Below are positions 51,701-59,397 of a stretch of 64,000 nt of DNA, in pieces. Location: assembly GCF_001570525.1 (NCBI RefSeq), contig NZ_BBXC01000007.1:671364-735363 (forward strand), in the 5' to 3' direction. Source of the DNA: Herbidospora sakaeratensis (GTDB taxonomy: Bacteria; Actinomycetota; Actinomycetes; Streptosporangiales; Streptosporangiaceae). How positions within the stretch are numbered: the stretch's first letter is position 1; each line of letters begins with the position of its first letter. The notes under the pieces are model-generated. The model saw nothing but the letters and a program-made list of their open reading frames with translations, searched no databases and was not told the origin of the DNA. The position numbers and the translations under genes were made by a program.

Positions 51701-53594
51701 CACCGCCGAGACCCTGTCGCAGTTCAAGGCCGTGGTCTTCCTCAGCACCACCGGCGACGTGCTGACCGACGCCCAGCAGGCGGCCTTCGAGGACTACGTC
51801 GACAACGGCGGCGGCTACATGGGAATCCACGCGGCGGCCGACACCGAGTACGGCTGGTCCTACTACGGCGGCCTGGTCGGCGCCTACTTCAAGGGCCACC
51901 CGGCGACCCAGCCCGCCACGGTCGTCACCGAGGACCACGACCACCCGGCGACCGCGCACCTGCCGGACGAGTGGACGCGTACCGACGAGTGGTACAACTA
52001 CCGCACCAACCCGCGCGGCTCCGTGCACGTCCTGCAGACGCTCGACGAGAGCAGCTACCAGGGCGGCGACATGGGCGCCGACCACCCCATCACCTGGTGC
52101 AAGACCCAGGGCGAGGGCCGCTCGTTCTACACCGGCCTCGGCCACACCGACCAGTCCTACGCCGAACCGGCCTTCCGCCAGCTGCTGCTCGGCGGGCTCG
52201 AGTACGCCATGGGCCGCGAGGAGGCCGACTGCGCCGCCGACGCGACCGGCCCGACGGTCTCGGCGGTCACCGCTCCCGCCGCCCCCGACGGCGCGAACGG
52301 CTGGTTCGTCTCCGGCGTGACCGTGACGATCACCGCCGAAGACCCTTCCGGCGTGGAGAAGACGGAGTACCGCCTCGACGGCGGCGCGTGGACGACGTAC
52401 ACCGGCCCCGTCGGCATCGCCGCCGACGGCCCGCACACCCTCGACTACCGCGCCACCGACGGCTCGGGCAACACCTCGACCGGGTCGATCGAGGTCAGGA
52501 AGGACGCCGCCGCGCCCCTCACGGCCGCCCAGTTCGCCCCGGCGAACGACGACGGCTGGCACAACGGCGGCGTTCCCGTCACCCTGTCGGCGGCCGACCC
52601 CGCGTCGGGCGTCGCCACGACCGAGTACTCCCTCGACGGGGGCGCGTGGACCGCGTACACCGAACCGGTGAACGTCACCGGCGAGGGCACGCACGACCTG
52701 ACCTACCGGTCGACGGACAAGGCCGGGAACGTCGAGACCGTCAAGGCCGCGGTCGTCCGCATCGACGGCAGCCGCCCGACGATCCTGATCTCCGGCATCG
52801 CCGACGGCCAGATCTACGGCGACAGCCAGGACCTGCGCATGACCTGGCAGGCCGTGGACGCCACCTCCGGCGTCAAGACCCTGGTCGGTGAACTCGACGG
52901 CACGGCGATCCAGCCGGGCCAGTTGCGTCCCCTGTACGAACTCGCGCTGCGCACCCACACGCTGAAGGTCACCGCGACCGACAAGGCGGGCAACCAGTCC
53001 GTCGAGACCGTCGTCTTCGGGGTCACCACCTCGACCCGCGACCTCGCCAACCTGATCGACCGCTTCACCGCCACCGGCCGCCTCACCCAGAGCCAGGCCG
53101 GCGCGCTGCACCGGGAGCTCACCAGGGCGCGGAAGGCCGAGGCCGACGCCGACGACGCCAAGACGATCAGGGCGCTGACCGACTTCACGGAGGAGGTCGC
53201 CGACACCGACACCGAGACGGAGATCCGCGACGTGCTCACCCGCGACGCCGACGCCGTCATCGCCCGCCTCGGCGGCGGCCAGCCGGCGGAGGCCGCGTGC
53301 ACCGCCACCTACCGCGTCACCCAGTCGTGGAACGGCGGCTTCGGCGGCGAGGTCGCGGTGAAGAACACCGGCGGCACGAAGCTGACCGGCTGGACCGTGA
53401 CCTGGACCTGGCCCGACGGCCAGACCGTCACCAAACTCTGGAACGGCACCCACACCCAGACGGGCAGCGCCGTGACCGTGGGCAACGCCGCCTACAACGG
53501 CACCCTGGCCGTCAACGCGCAGACGACCTTCGGGTTCAACGCGTCGTACCAGACCCGCAACACCGCCCCCGAGCCGACCTGCACGGCGGCCTGA
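48735..53594 (+). CDS. Secreted fusion of sugar dehydrogenase, PKD, CBM6, ThuA, Ig-like, FIMAH-like and CBM2 modules
   Basis: A 1619-residue exported protein. It has a signal peptide (about 1-33), glucose/sorbosone dehydrogenase propeller (36-485; CCHVGGDIDFDAQGNLYLTT, FRNPFRMSVD), PKD (487-570) and two CBM6-like modules (683-800, 811-935). A ThuA domain follows (945-1165; VLVFSKTAGFRHGSI, GGYMGIHAAADTEYGW, DHPITWCK). Then come three Ig-like repeats (1168-1255, 1258-1342, 1343-1432; EYRLDGGAWT and EYSLDGGAWT), a two-helix FIMAH-like segment (1434-1516) and a cellulose-binding CBM2 (1521-1619; WNGGFGGEVAVKN, GWTVTWTWPDGQ). It joins in one chain what the 3780-9094 locus encodes in two, but lacks DUF1080. 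It probably oxidises and processes sugars while bound to plant polysaccharide; this role is inferred. Confidence 0.9.
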   Translation: MSPRLRRWATLLSTMALTVTGTVVAAAPARAVDIPAADYQQVPLAVGSAKLGEAMSLAVLPNRNVVHTARDGWVRVTTPAGITKNAGKLNVYTHDEEGLQGVAADPDFAANRWIYLFYSPRLDTPNGDAPKEGTAEQFEAWKGHLNLSRFTLNADDTLDLASEKVILEVPNDRGQCCHVGGDIDFDAQGNLYLTTGDDTNPFESDAYTPIDERTTRNPQFDAQRSSGNTNDLRGKVLRITPQDDGTYTIPEGNMFAPGTAGTRPEIYAMGFRNPFRMSVDKATGIVYLGDYGPDAGGPSASRGPAGQVEFNRVTGPGNYGWPYCTGTNTSNEVYNEYTFPTGPSGAKYDCANGPANNSFRNTGLPTLPPAVPAWIKYGFEGSPAEFGGGSESPMGGPVYRYDAGLESNVKFPQSLDGRFFAGELGRKWIKAIEVKADGTRGEIAPFPWTGQQVMDLAFGPDGALYVLDYGSGGGDQALYRIDYLANSNRSPVARIVTDRISGVDPLTVKFTGDTSSDPESGALTYAWDFGDGETSTEANPTHTFEDEGVFDVVLTVTDPDGATGSTNISIHSGNTLPVVTLKSPIAGALFDFGDTIPFEIEVTDPEDGDVDCDRVELDYSLGHDQHAHLITSRTGCTGTIVVPKDGEHDAAANLYGVFTARYVDEGGLENTQTVTLQPKHRQAEHAHTLQGVQVTTPGGSEGGRAIGHTDNNDWISFEPYALGNATKITVRTASGGVGGTIEVRAGSPTGALLGTVAAPKTAGWGDFVVNTGDLTNPPAGTTKLYLVFKGPAGALFDLDWFDFTTTGELDATTVEGEAFTSTFGVQDAPHGNASGGKAAGYTDPGDWAGYAPITLTGATTFTARIASGGPGGTLSIRHGSQTGPLLGTITVANTGGWENYVDLSTRLTNVPAGTGQLFLVFDGPSGRGALFDVDYWTLVREPLPDDKVLVFSKTAGFRHGSIGPGVQALTQIGQANGFEVVNSEDGGDFTAETLSQFKAVVFLSTTGDVLTDAQQAAFEDYVDNGGGYMGIHAAADTEYGWSYYGGLVGAYFKGHPATQPATVVTEDHDHPATAHLPDEWTRTDEWYNYRTNPRGSVHVLQTLDESSYQGGDMGADHPITWCKTQGEGRSFYTGLGHTDQSYAEPAFRQLLLGGLEYAMGREEADCAADATGPTVSAVTAPAAPDGANGWFVSGVTVTITAEDPSGVEKTEYRLDGGAWTTYTGPVGIAADGPHTLDYRATDGSGNTSTGSIEVRKDAAAPLTAAQFAPANDDGWHNGGVPVTLSAADPASGVATTEYSLDGGAWTAYTEPVNVTGEGTHDLTYRSTDKAGNVETVKAAVVRIDGSRPTILISGIADGQIYGDSQDLRMTWQAVDATSGVKTLVGELDGTAIQPGQLRPLYELALRTHTLKVTATDKAGNQSVETVVFGVTTSTRDLANLIDRFTATGRLTQSQAGALHRELTRARKAEADADDAKTIRALTDFTEEVADTDTETEIRDVLTRDADAVIARLGGGQPAEAACTATYRVTQSWNGGFGGEVAVKNTGGTKLTGWTVTWTWPDGQTVTKLWNGTHTQTGSAVTVGNAAYNGTLAVNAQTTFGFNASYQTRNTAPEPTCTAA

Positions 53595-53605
53595 CCCCCT
53601 GACCG

Positions 53606-53681
53606 CCCGGCCTCCTCTTGACCCCCCGCGGGGAGGCCGGGCCACCGATCCCCGGGCGTCGGCCGGCGGCGCCCGGGGATC
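53606..53681 (+). terminator. Two hairpins after the fusion gene
   Basis: CCCGGCCTCC (53606-53615) pairs with GGAGGCCGGG (53632-53641). A second stem pairs GATCCCCGGGCG (53647-53658) with CGCCCGGGGATC (53670-53681). Both are perfect (10 and 12 bp) and lie 12 and 53 bp after the stop. No U-tract, as usual in this GC range. Confidence 0.7.
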
Positions 53682-53718
53682 CGCGTGTACGACCCGGCCT
53701 GCCGGGCACGGGTTACTT

Positions 53719-53904
53719 ATGGTGGAAAACCGTGGCATAGACGGCGAGAGCGAGATCGTCGCCCAACGATCGGGCGCCGACACCGAGACCCCCGACCACC
53801 CGATCCTCCGCGACCCGGAACCGCTGGAGGAACCCGACGAGGGCCCCGACGCGCCGGACTCCGACATGCCCGAACCCGAACCCGAGGTCGGCCCCACGTC
53901 CTGA
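53719..53904 (+). CDS. Small acidic hypothetical protein
   Basis: A 61-residue open frame, ATG 53719 to 53904, that is very rich in Glu, Asp and Pro (EPLEEPDEGPDAPDSDMPEP). No ribosome site is obvious and no family is recognised. The codon pattern is compatible with coding, but the composition could also arise by chance in GC-rich DNA. It would be the only gene between the fusion gene and the convergent MDMPI-fold gene, whose stop is 9 bp away. Confidence 0.35.
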   Translation: MVENRGIDGESEIVAQRSGADTETPDHPILRDPEPLEEPDEGPDAPDSDMPEPEPEVGPTS

Positions 53905-53913
53905 CCGCGGGGT

Positions 53914-54729
53914 TCAGGCCACCACGGCCAGCAGCGTCGTCGCCGCCTCGACCAGCTCGGGGTCGCCGCCGACGACCGCCCTCCGGCGGGCCTCCTCGAC
54001 GGTGATCCCCCTGCTGGCCAGCCGCCAGAACGTGTCCTGGTCCATGGTCACCCCGGCGGCCGGATCCCCGGCGCCCATGCGCCAGCGGCCCGCCCGCCAC
54101 ACGGCCGGCCACTCCCGCCCGCCGACCGTCAGCACGACGGACGTGCCCTCGGCCCGCACCAGCCCGCGCAGCGCGAAGGGCAGCGCCCGCGCGAACGTGT
54201 CCATGACCGGACCGGCGAGCTCCTCGCCGAGCGCCCCCGGACGGGACACCGCGTCGCGGATCTGCTGCTGGTGCACCCAGAACTCGGTGTACTCGCGCGC
54301 CACGTCGAGCCACGCGGGGCTCGGCAGGTCGGTGGCCGCCCACGAGACGTCCAGGTCGGCGGGGCCGTCGAGGTCCTTGCCCGCCCAGTACGCGTCCAGC
54401 TGGACCCCCAGGTGCCGGATCTGGTCGATCAGGACGGCGGGGGAGAAGGCCCGCGCCGCCCGCACGAACTCGTCGTTGACCCGGGCGAGGAAGACGGGCA
54501 GCGTCTCGCCCGGAAGGAAGCCGCCGCCCCGATGGCCGTCGCGGCTGCCGGACAACCGCCGGGCGTAGTCGTGCAGGACGTGGGCGACGACGTCGTGCAC
54601 GTCCCAGCCGGGACAGCCGGTCGGCCGGGTCCAGCCGTCCGGCGACAGACCGTCGAGCAGGTCCAGCAGTGCCCGCCGCTCCACCGGGAAGAGGTGACGC
54701 ACGTCGATCGTGTCCCCGAAGATCGTCAT
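53914..54729 (-). CDS. Maleylpyruvate isomerase N-terminal / DinB-fold protein
   Basis: A 271-residue protein starting at ATG 54729 (MTIFGDTIDVRHLFPVERRA). It has the four-helix mycothiol-dependent fold (about 10-170; WTRPTGCPGWDVHDVVAHVLHD with the metal His pattern H45/H49, and REYTEFWVHQQQIRDAVSRPG with a third His) and a C-terminal SCP2-like domain (about 175-271; LVRAEGTSVVLTVGGREWPAV). Family members use mycothiol or other thiols; the substrate of this one is unknown. Longer readings upstream have no conserved sequence. Confidence 0.82.
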   Translation of the reverse strand: MTIFGDTIDVRHLFPVERRALLDLLDGLSPDGWTRPTGCPGWDVHDVVAHVLHDYARRLSGSRDGHRGGGFLPGETLPVFLARVNDEFVRAARAFSPAVLIDQIRHLGVQLDAYWAGKDLDGPADLDVSWAATDLPSPAWLDVAREYTEFWVHQQQIRDAVSRPGALGEELAGPVMDTFARALPFALRGLVRAEGTSVVLTVGGREWPAVWRAGRWRMGAGDPAAGVTMDQDTFWRLASRGITVEEARRRAVVGGDPELVEAATTLLAVVA

Positions 54730-54777
54730 GGTCGCAGCGTATGGCCATTCGCACCGCTGATCCCCGAAGGACGTGTG

Positions 54778-55323
54778 ATGTCGCATCCGGCTGACCTGCT
54801 GGTGATCGCGGGGGCCGACGTACCCGACGACCTCGCGCCTCTGGACCCGAAAGCGGGATCGCTGGTGCCCGCCCTGCTTCGCCACGCGGGGGCGCTGCCA
54901 CCGGCCGGGCGCGACGCGCTGTCGGCGTTGATAGCCTCCTTGCCGCAGCGACCCCGCGATGCGCCCTATCCGCCGCCGCGAGCATTCGAGCGCTACCCGC
55001 CCGGGCCCGGCGGGCTGCTGATGCGCCTCGTCAGGAACCGGAACCTCGGCTGGGCCGCCACCGCGCAAACCTTTCTGCTGGTCACCGGACGTTACTGGTC
55101 GGCAGCCACCTATGGCGGAGTGGGCCGCGGCACGGTGCCCCTGACACCGGACCTCCAGTCCGATTTCGCCGCCGTCCTCGGCATCCCCGTCGATCGGCTG
55201 GCGGCGACGACCGGGGTCCCGGCGGCTCCGCCGAATCCGGCGCCGGCCTGGATGGCGGAGCTCATCTGGGATGCTCGGCGGCTCTCGGCCGCCCAGCTTC
55301 GGCGTCTCGCACGGGCAGGATGA
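54778..55323 (+). CDS. Conserved hypothetical cytoplasmic protein
   Basis: A 181-residue protein from ATG 54778 with no signal peptide or membrane helix. The middle part (RNRNLGWAATAQTFLLVTGR, YWSAATYGGVGRGTVPLTPD) and the end (LQSDFAAVLGIPVDRLAATT) suggest an XRE-like or phage-repressor-like helical C-terminus, as in actinobacterial proteins that sense a locus from its own operon. No family name can be given. It diverges from the DinB-fold gene with 48 bp between starts, and its last 62 bp overlap the end of the CocE-like gene. Confidence 0.6.
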   Translation: MSHPADLLVIAGADVPDDLAPLDPKAGSLVPALLRHAGALPPAGRDALSALIASLPQRPRDAPYPPPRAFERYPPGPGGLLMRLVRNRNLGWAATAQTFLLVTGRYWSAATYGGVGRGTVPLTPDLQSDFAAVLGIPVDRLAATTGVPAAPPNPAPAWMAELIWDARRLSAAQLRRLARAG

Positions 55324-56842
55324 TCGCCGACGGACGGTCCGGGTCGTGGAAGACCTGCTGGTCGGCCACCCGCAGCGTCGTGGCGGTGGCGCGGGGTTCG
55401 CCGGTGCCGGGGTTGCGGTTGTAGCGGGGGAACGCGCCGCTGGAGACCTGGACGCGGACGCGGTGCCCCCGCCGGAACACGTAGGCGGTCGGCCAGAGGC
55501 GCACCTCGACGGCCGTCACCTGGTCGGCGTCGCCGACGCCGGTCAGGCCGTCGCACACGTTGGTCGAACGGCCGTCCGCGCCGACGTCGCACAACCGGAC
55601 GAACACGTCGGCGTGCGGCAGGCTGGAGCGGAAGAAGATCTCGGCCCGCACCTCGCCGACGACCTCGACGTCCTCGTCCAGCGGCGGTGTGGTGTAGGTC
55701 AGCACGTCGGCCCTCGCTTCGAGGGCGGTGTTGTCGACGGGGCCCGCCGTCACGCCGAAGGCCAGCCGGACGCCCCCCACGGCCGGGGTCGGGTCGGCGG
55801 GGTCGTAGCGGTAACCGTCGGGGGCCGACTCGTCCGGAGGGTCGGCCGCCAGCGTGCCGCCCATGTGAAGGTGGAAGCGCCGGTCGGCGTAGCCCGGCGG
55901 CGGCCACGACGGGAAGTCGCGCCACTTCTCCTCGCCCATGACGTACAGGCGGACCGGGGCGCGTTCCGCCGGGGCCTCGCCCCGGGCGAGGGGGAGGGCG
56001 AACTCCAGGGCCTCGCTGGCCTGGGCCGCCATGACGCCGGGGTCGGCGTGGGTCCAGGGGCCGACCGTGAGGCGGGCGTGTGGCGTCGCCCGGAAGTCGC
56101 GGAGCTGGCCGGGGAGGAAGATGTCGAACCAGCCGCCGACCGTGCTCACCGGCACCCGGATCTCCGCCACCCGGTGCCGGTGGTCGGCCGACCGCCAGAA
56201 CGGGCTCTCGGTGTCGTGCACCAGGATGTCCTGGATGTAGTCGCTGCGGCGGCCCAGCGCGGCGGTGTCGGCGCGGTTCAGGGGGAGGGTGCGCAGCGCC
56301 CGCTGGAGGCGCCGGCCGCCGAGCAGCATCCGCAGCACGAAGAACGGCCGTTCCTGTACGCCCACCATCACGCCCCACCCGAACGGCGTCTCCAGCGAGA
56401 AGCCGTCGGACCGCAGGAACTCCAGCGTGAGGGCCGACTCCGAGACCCCCGGCACGAGGGCCTTGACCTGCGGTGGCAGCGCGTCGGCCACGGCCCACTG
56501 GGTGAACCCGAGGTAACTCATGCCGTACAGGACCATCGACTCGCCGAACCACGGCTGCTTGACCACCCACTCGACGGTGTCGAGCCCGTCGTCGCGCTCG
56601 CGCCGCAGCGGGTCGAAGTCGCCGCCCGAACCGAACGTCCCGCGGGTGCTCTGCACCACCGCCTGGAAACCGCCCTCGACCAGCGGCCCGACGATCTGCC
56701 GCACGGCCCGGCGCCGCCCGTAGGGGGTGCGCACCAGCACGACCGGCAGGCCGTCGCCGTTGGGGGGCGCCCAGCGGTCGGCCAGCAGGACGGTCCCGTC
56801 GCGCATCGGCACGCGCAGGTCACGCTCGACTCTCGGCTTCAT
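55262..56842 (-). CDS. CocE/NonD family alpha/beta hydrolase
   Basis: A 526-residue protein from ATG 56842. It has an S15-type hydrolase core with nucleophile Ser109 (VLYGMSYLGFTQW), VVQSTRGTFGSGG near the oxyanion hole, and the acid and His in TVGGWFDIFLPGQL and TVGPWTHADP. The C-terminal jelly-roll domain (about 350-520) is typical: DVLTYTTPPLDEDVEVVGEV, ADVFVRLCDVGADGRS, HRVRVQVSSGAFPRYNRN. These enzymes cleave acyl esters, amides or Xaa-Pro peptides. The start overlaps the macro-DUF6508 stop by 4 bp, so the genes are co-translated. Confidence 0.88.
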   Translation of the reverse strand: MKPRVERDLRVPMRDGTVLLADRWAPPNGDGLPVVLVRTPYGRRRAVRQIVGPLVEGGFQAVVQSTRGTFGSGGDFDPLRRERDDGLDTVEWVVKQPWFGESMVLYGMSYLGFTQWAVADALPPQVKALVPGVSESALTLEFLRSDGFSLETPFGWGVMVGVQERPFFVLRMLLGGRRLQRALRTLPLNRADTAALGRRSDYIQDILVHDTESPFWRSADHRHRVAEIRVPVSTVGGWFDIFLPGQLRDFRATPHARLTVGPWTHADPGVMAAQASEALEFALPLARGEAPAERAPVRLYVMGEEKWRDFPSWPPPGYADRRFHLHMGGTLAADPPDESAPDGYRYDPADPTPAVGGVRLAFGVTAGPVDNTALEARADVLTYTTPPLDEDVEVVGEVRAEIFFRSSLPHADVFVRLCDVGADGRSTNVCDGLTGVGDADQVTAVEVRLWPTAYVFRRGHRVRVQVSSGAFPRYNRNPGTGEPRATATTLRVADQQVFHDPDRPSAIILPVRDAEAGRPRAAEHPR

Positions 56843-57750
56843 CGGCCACCCCCGTGTTCTTCGGTGAACCAGCGTCGCAGCCGGTCGAAGATCGCGTCCA
56901 GGGCGCCGTTGCCGAGACCACTCTCCAGGGTGCCGTCGCAGAAGCGTTCGCCCCGGACGTAGGCGGTGGCCAGCCGGGCGGCGTCGGCGACCGGCGCGCC
57001 GGCCAGGCCCCGGCCGCCGGGGTGGAGGGGGCTGTCGTGGCTCCACGCGCCCCAGTCGAACGGCACGACCACGTCGAGCTCCGCCAGCAGCCGAACCACC
57101 CGCCAGAACCGTTCGGTGTAGCGCGGGTAGGGCAACTGGCCCTCCGGGGTCTCCCAGGCGACCGCGCGGTCGGCGGGCGTGAGGCCGTCGACGGCGGCGA
57201 ACAACTCCCGCCACCGTTCGGCCGGGTGCGCGGCCAGCCCCGCGGCGATGTTCTCGTCACCGGTGACGACCTCCGTGAAGGCCGCCCGCGCCTCCGGCGT
57301 GAACGTCACGAAGCAGACCTCGGCCACGCGGGTCGCCGTGGCCCGCACCGCCCGGACCGCGATCCGGGCGGCGTCGTCGAGCGGCCAGCCGCCGGCCCCG
57401 GTGGAGATCGCCGGGAACGCGACGCTCCCGGCCCCCAGGCCGTCGGCGATCCGCAGGCTCTCGCGGTAGCAGGAGGCCAGCAGCGCGGAGCGGTCCTCGC
57501 CGGCCGACCACACCGGCCCCGCGGTGTGGATCACCCACCGCGCGCGCAGCTCGCCGCCGGTGGTGGCGACCGCCCGCCCGAAAGGCAGTCCGTTCTGGTA
57601 CGTGGACGCGCGCAGCGCCCGGCACTCGGCGAGGACGGCGGGCTCGCCGCGCCGGTGGACCGCGCCGCCCAGCAGCGACGGATCGGTCGCGTTGACGATC
57701 GCGTCGGCGTGCCGGGTGGTGAGGTCGCCCTGGGCGACGAGCATGCGCAT
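56839..57750 (-). CDS. Macro domain fused to DUF6508
   Basis: A 303-residue protein. The N-terminal macro domain (about 1-150) starts RMLVAQGDLTTRHADAIVNA and continues VIHTAGPVW, SVAFPAISTGAGGWPLDDAA and VCFVTFTPEARAAF. The loop after NATDPSLLGG is shortened: AVHRRGEPAVLAECRAL follows at once, whereas the usual macro loop has GGGGVDGAIH. The C-terminal DUF6508 (about 165-303; RWRELFAAVDGLTPADRA, VVVPFDWGAWS) is unstudied. Macro domains bind or hydrolyse ADP-ribose derivatives. The gene lies 14 bp after the carboxylesterase stop and overlaps the CocE start by 4 bp, so the three form an operon. Confidence 0.8.
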   Translation of the reverse strand: MRMLVAQGDLTTRHADAIVNATDPSLLGGAVHRRGEPAVLAECRALRASTYQNGLPFGRAVATTGGELRARWVIHTAGPVWSAGEDRSALLASCYRESLRIADGLGAGSVAFPAISTGAGGWPLDDAARIAVRAVRATATRVAEVCFVTFTPEARAAFTEVVTGDENIAAGLAAHPAERWRELFAAVDGLTPADRAVAWETPEGQLPYPRYTERFWRVVRLLAELDVVVPFDWGAWSHDSPLHPGGRGLAGAPVADAARLATAYVRGERFCDGTLESGLGNGALDAIFDRLRRWFTEEHGGGR

Positions 57751-57764
57751 CCCCGCAGTCTGCC

Positions 57765-59243
57765 TCAGCGCAGCGGCAGCGCCGGGAACGTGTGGTCGCG
57801 CCACAACAGGCGCGAGGTCTCCTCCGGATACGGCACGACCGTGGACGTCGTGTCGAAGACCCGGGTGAGCCGCTCGCCGGCCGTGAAGGGGGGCCAGCCC
57901 GGGTCGCCGTGGGCGGCGAAACCCGTCCACGACCCCCGCATCCGCGCCGACAGCGCCACCACCTCCGGCGTCGGCTCCCCGATCAGCATGGACGTCTGCC
58001 CGCTGGCCAGATTGCCGAAGACCAGCGGCACGTCGAGCCCGTGACAGGCCCCGAGCACCCCGCCCAGGCCCGGCGCGCCCCAGGCCAGCTCGAACAGATG
58101 GGCCCGCCCCCCGCCCGCGACCTGCGCCTCGGCCAGCCGCACGCTCGGCATGCGGAACAACCAGTCGGCGTTGACCAGCTCGTACACCTCCTCGTCGGAA
58201 GCCGCCGGGAACGCCTCGCGATAGCGGGCGTGCGGCGCGAGCACCCGCAGCGCCGTGTCGGCCTGCTCCCGGGTGACCTGCCCGAGCACGCCGTCGATCA
58301 GGCTGAACAGCCGGTGCTCGTCCCGGGTGTGCCCGGCGAGCAGCGCGACGTCCCGCCCCGCGCCGCCGGCGAGCGCCTCCCACGGAGTGGAGGGCAGCAC
58401 GTCGCCGTCGACGACCGGCGCGAACGGGATCGGCCGATGCGTGATCACCCCCCACCGCTCCCGCCACCGCCCCATCTTGGCGAACACCGCGTCGCCCACC
58501 TCGATCATCAGATCCGGAGGCACCTCCGCCATCCCGGCCACCGTCGGCGCGACCCCGGCCTCGGCCGCGAAGGCGGCGCCGAGGTCGGCGGCGAGCTCGG
58601 GCGAGAAGAACGTGCCGGGCACGCTCTGCGCGACGGCCCGCCGGAAGAGCCCGGCGGCCCGGGGCATGGCGAGCAACGCGGCGACCGACCCGCCGCCCGC
58701 CGACTCCCCGAAGACCGTGACGTTGCCGGGGTCGCCGCCGAACACCGCGATCTCGTCCCGCACCCACTCCAGGGCGGCGACCTGGTCGAGCAGCCCCCGG
58801 TTGGCCGGAGCCCCCTCGATGTGCGCGAACCCCTCGACGCCGTGGCGATAGTTGATCGTGACGACGACCGTCCCGGCCGAGGCGAGGTGCGCGGCGTCGT
58901 AGTCGGCCAGGCCGGAGTGGCCCATGGCGTAACCCCCGCCGGGGATCCACACCATGACGGGGAGCGCGGCGTCCGGGTCCGGGGTCCAGACGTTGAGCGT
59001 CAGCCAGTCGTCGCCGGTCTCATCGGACGCCCCCAGCACGCCCGACTGCGGGGGCGGCGGCCCGAAAGCGAGGGCGGGACGCACGCCGTCCCAGCTCCGC
59101 ACCGGCCGCGGCGCCCGGAACCGCAAGGCGCCGACGGGCGGCTCGGCGAACCGGACCCCGCGGAAGACCGTGAGGCCCGCTTCGGTGACGCCGCGCAGGA
59201 CACCGGCGGTGGTGCTGATCGTGGACGGTTCGGTGAAGGCCAT
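57765..59243 (-). CDS. Type-B carboxylesterase/lipase
   Basis: A 492-residue esterase from ATG 59243 (GGAGAGGAG upstream). It has nucleophile Ser181 in VFGESAGGGSVA, EDCLTLNV-type segment DWLTLNVWTP, and oxyanion stretch WIPGGGYAMG, where Pro replaces the usual His of HGGG. The acidic residue (RDEHRLF) and the histidine region GACHGLDVPLVFGN are present. No signal peptide is seen, so it is cytoplasmic. It heads the operon with the macro-DUF6508 and CocE genes. The LAL regulator ends 154 bp upstream on the same strand. Confidence 0.9.
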   Translation of the reverse strand: MAFTEPSTISTTAGVLRGVTEAGLTVFRGVRFAEPPVGALRFRAPRPVRSWDGVRPALAFGPPPPQSGVLGASDETGDDWLTLNVWTPDPDAALPVMVWIPGGGYAMGHSGLADYDAAHLASAGTVVVTINYRHGVEGFAHIEGAPANRGLLDQVAALEWVRDEIAVFGGDPGNVTVFGESAGGGSVAALLAMPRAAGLFRRAVAQSVPGTFFSPELAADLGAAFAAEAGVAPTVAGMAEVPPDLMIEVGDAVFAKMGRWRERWGVITHRPIPFAPVVDGDVLPSTPWEALAGGAGRDVALLAGHTRDEHRLFSLIDGVLGQVTREQADTALRVLAPHARYREAFPAASDEEVYELVNADWLFRMPSVRLAEAQVAGGGRAHLFELAWGAPGLGGVLGACHGLDVPLVFGNLASGQTSMLIGEPTPEVVALSARMRGSWTGFAAHGDPGWPPFTAGERLTRVFDTTSTVVPYPEETSRLLWRDHTFPALPLR

Positions 59244-59397
59244 GTGGGGGGTCTCCTCTCCGCGGCCGACCTTTCCAAGCGGCGGGGAACCCGGGCAACG
59301 CATTTAGGGCCACTTCGCCCCCCGGCCCTGATCGACGGACCCGGGCGGCGACCGATCAGAGCTGGATCTGGCGCCTGCCGATGATGAGCACACGTGC

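Noticed and set aside
48720-53897. 1725-residue minus-strand frame opposite the fusion gene
   Set aside because: A typical shadow of a high-GC3 gene: Gly/Arg/Val-rich with no motif.
54730-55068. N-terminal extension of the DinB-fold protein
   Set aside because: It overlaps the divergent gene beginning at 54778 and shows no conserved sequence; ATG 54729 fits the family start.
56843-57214. N-terminal extension of the CocE hydrolase into the macro gene
   Set aside because: It is out of frame with and overlaps the DUF6508 coding region; the ATGA overlap at 56839-56842 is the natural junction.
57751-58950. N-terminal extension of the macro-DUF6508 protein
   Set aside because: It is a shadow of the carboxylesterase gene; the macro domain starts at ATG 57750.
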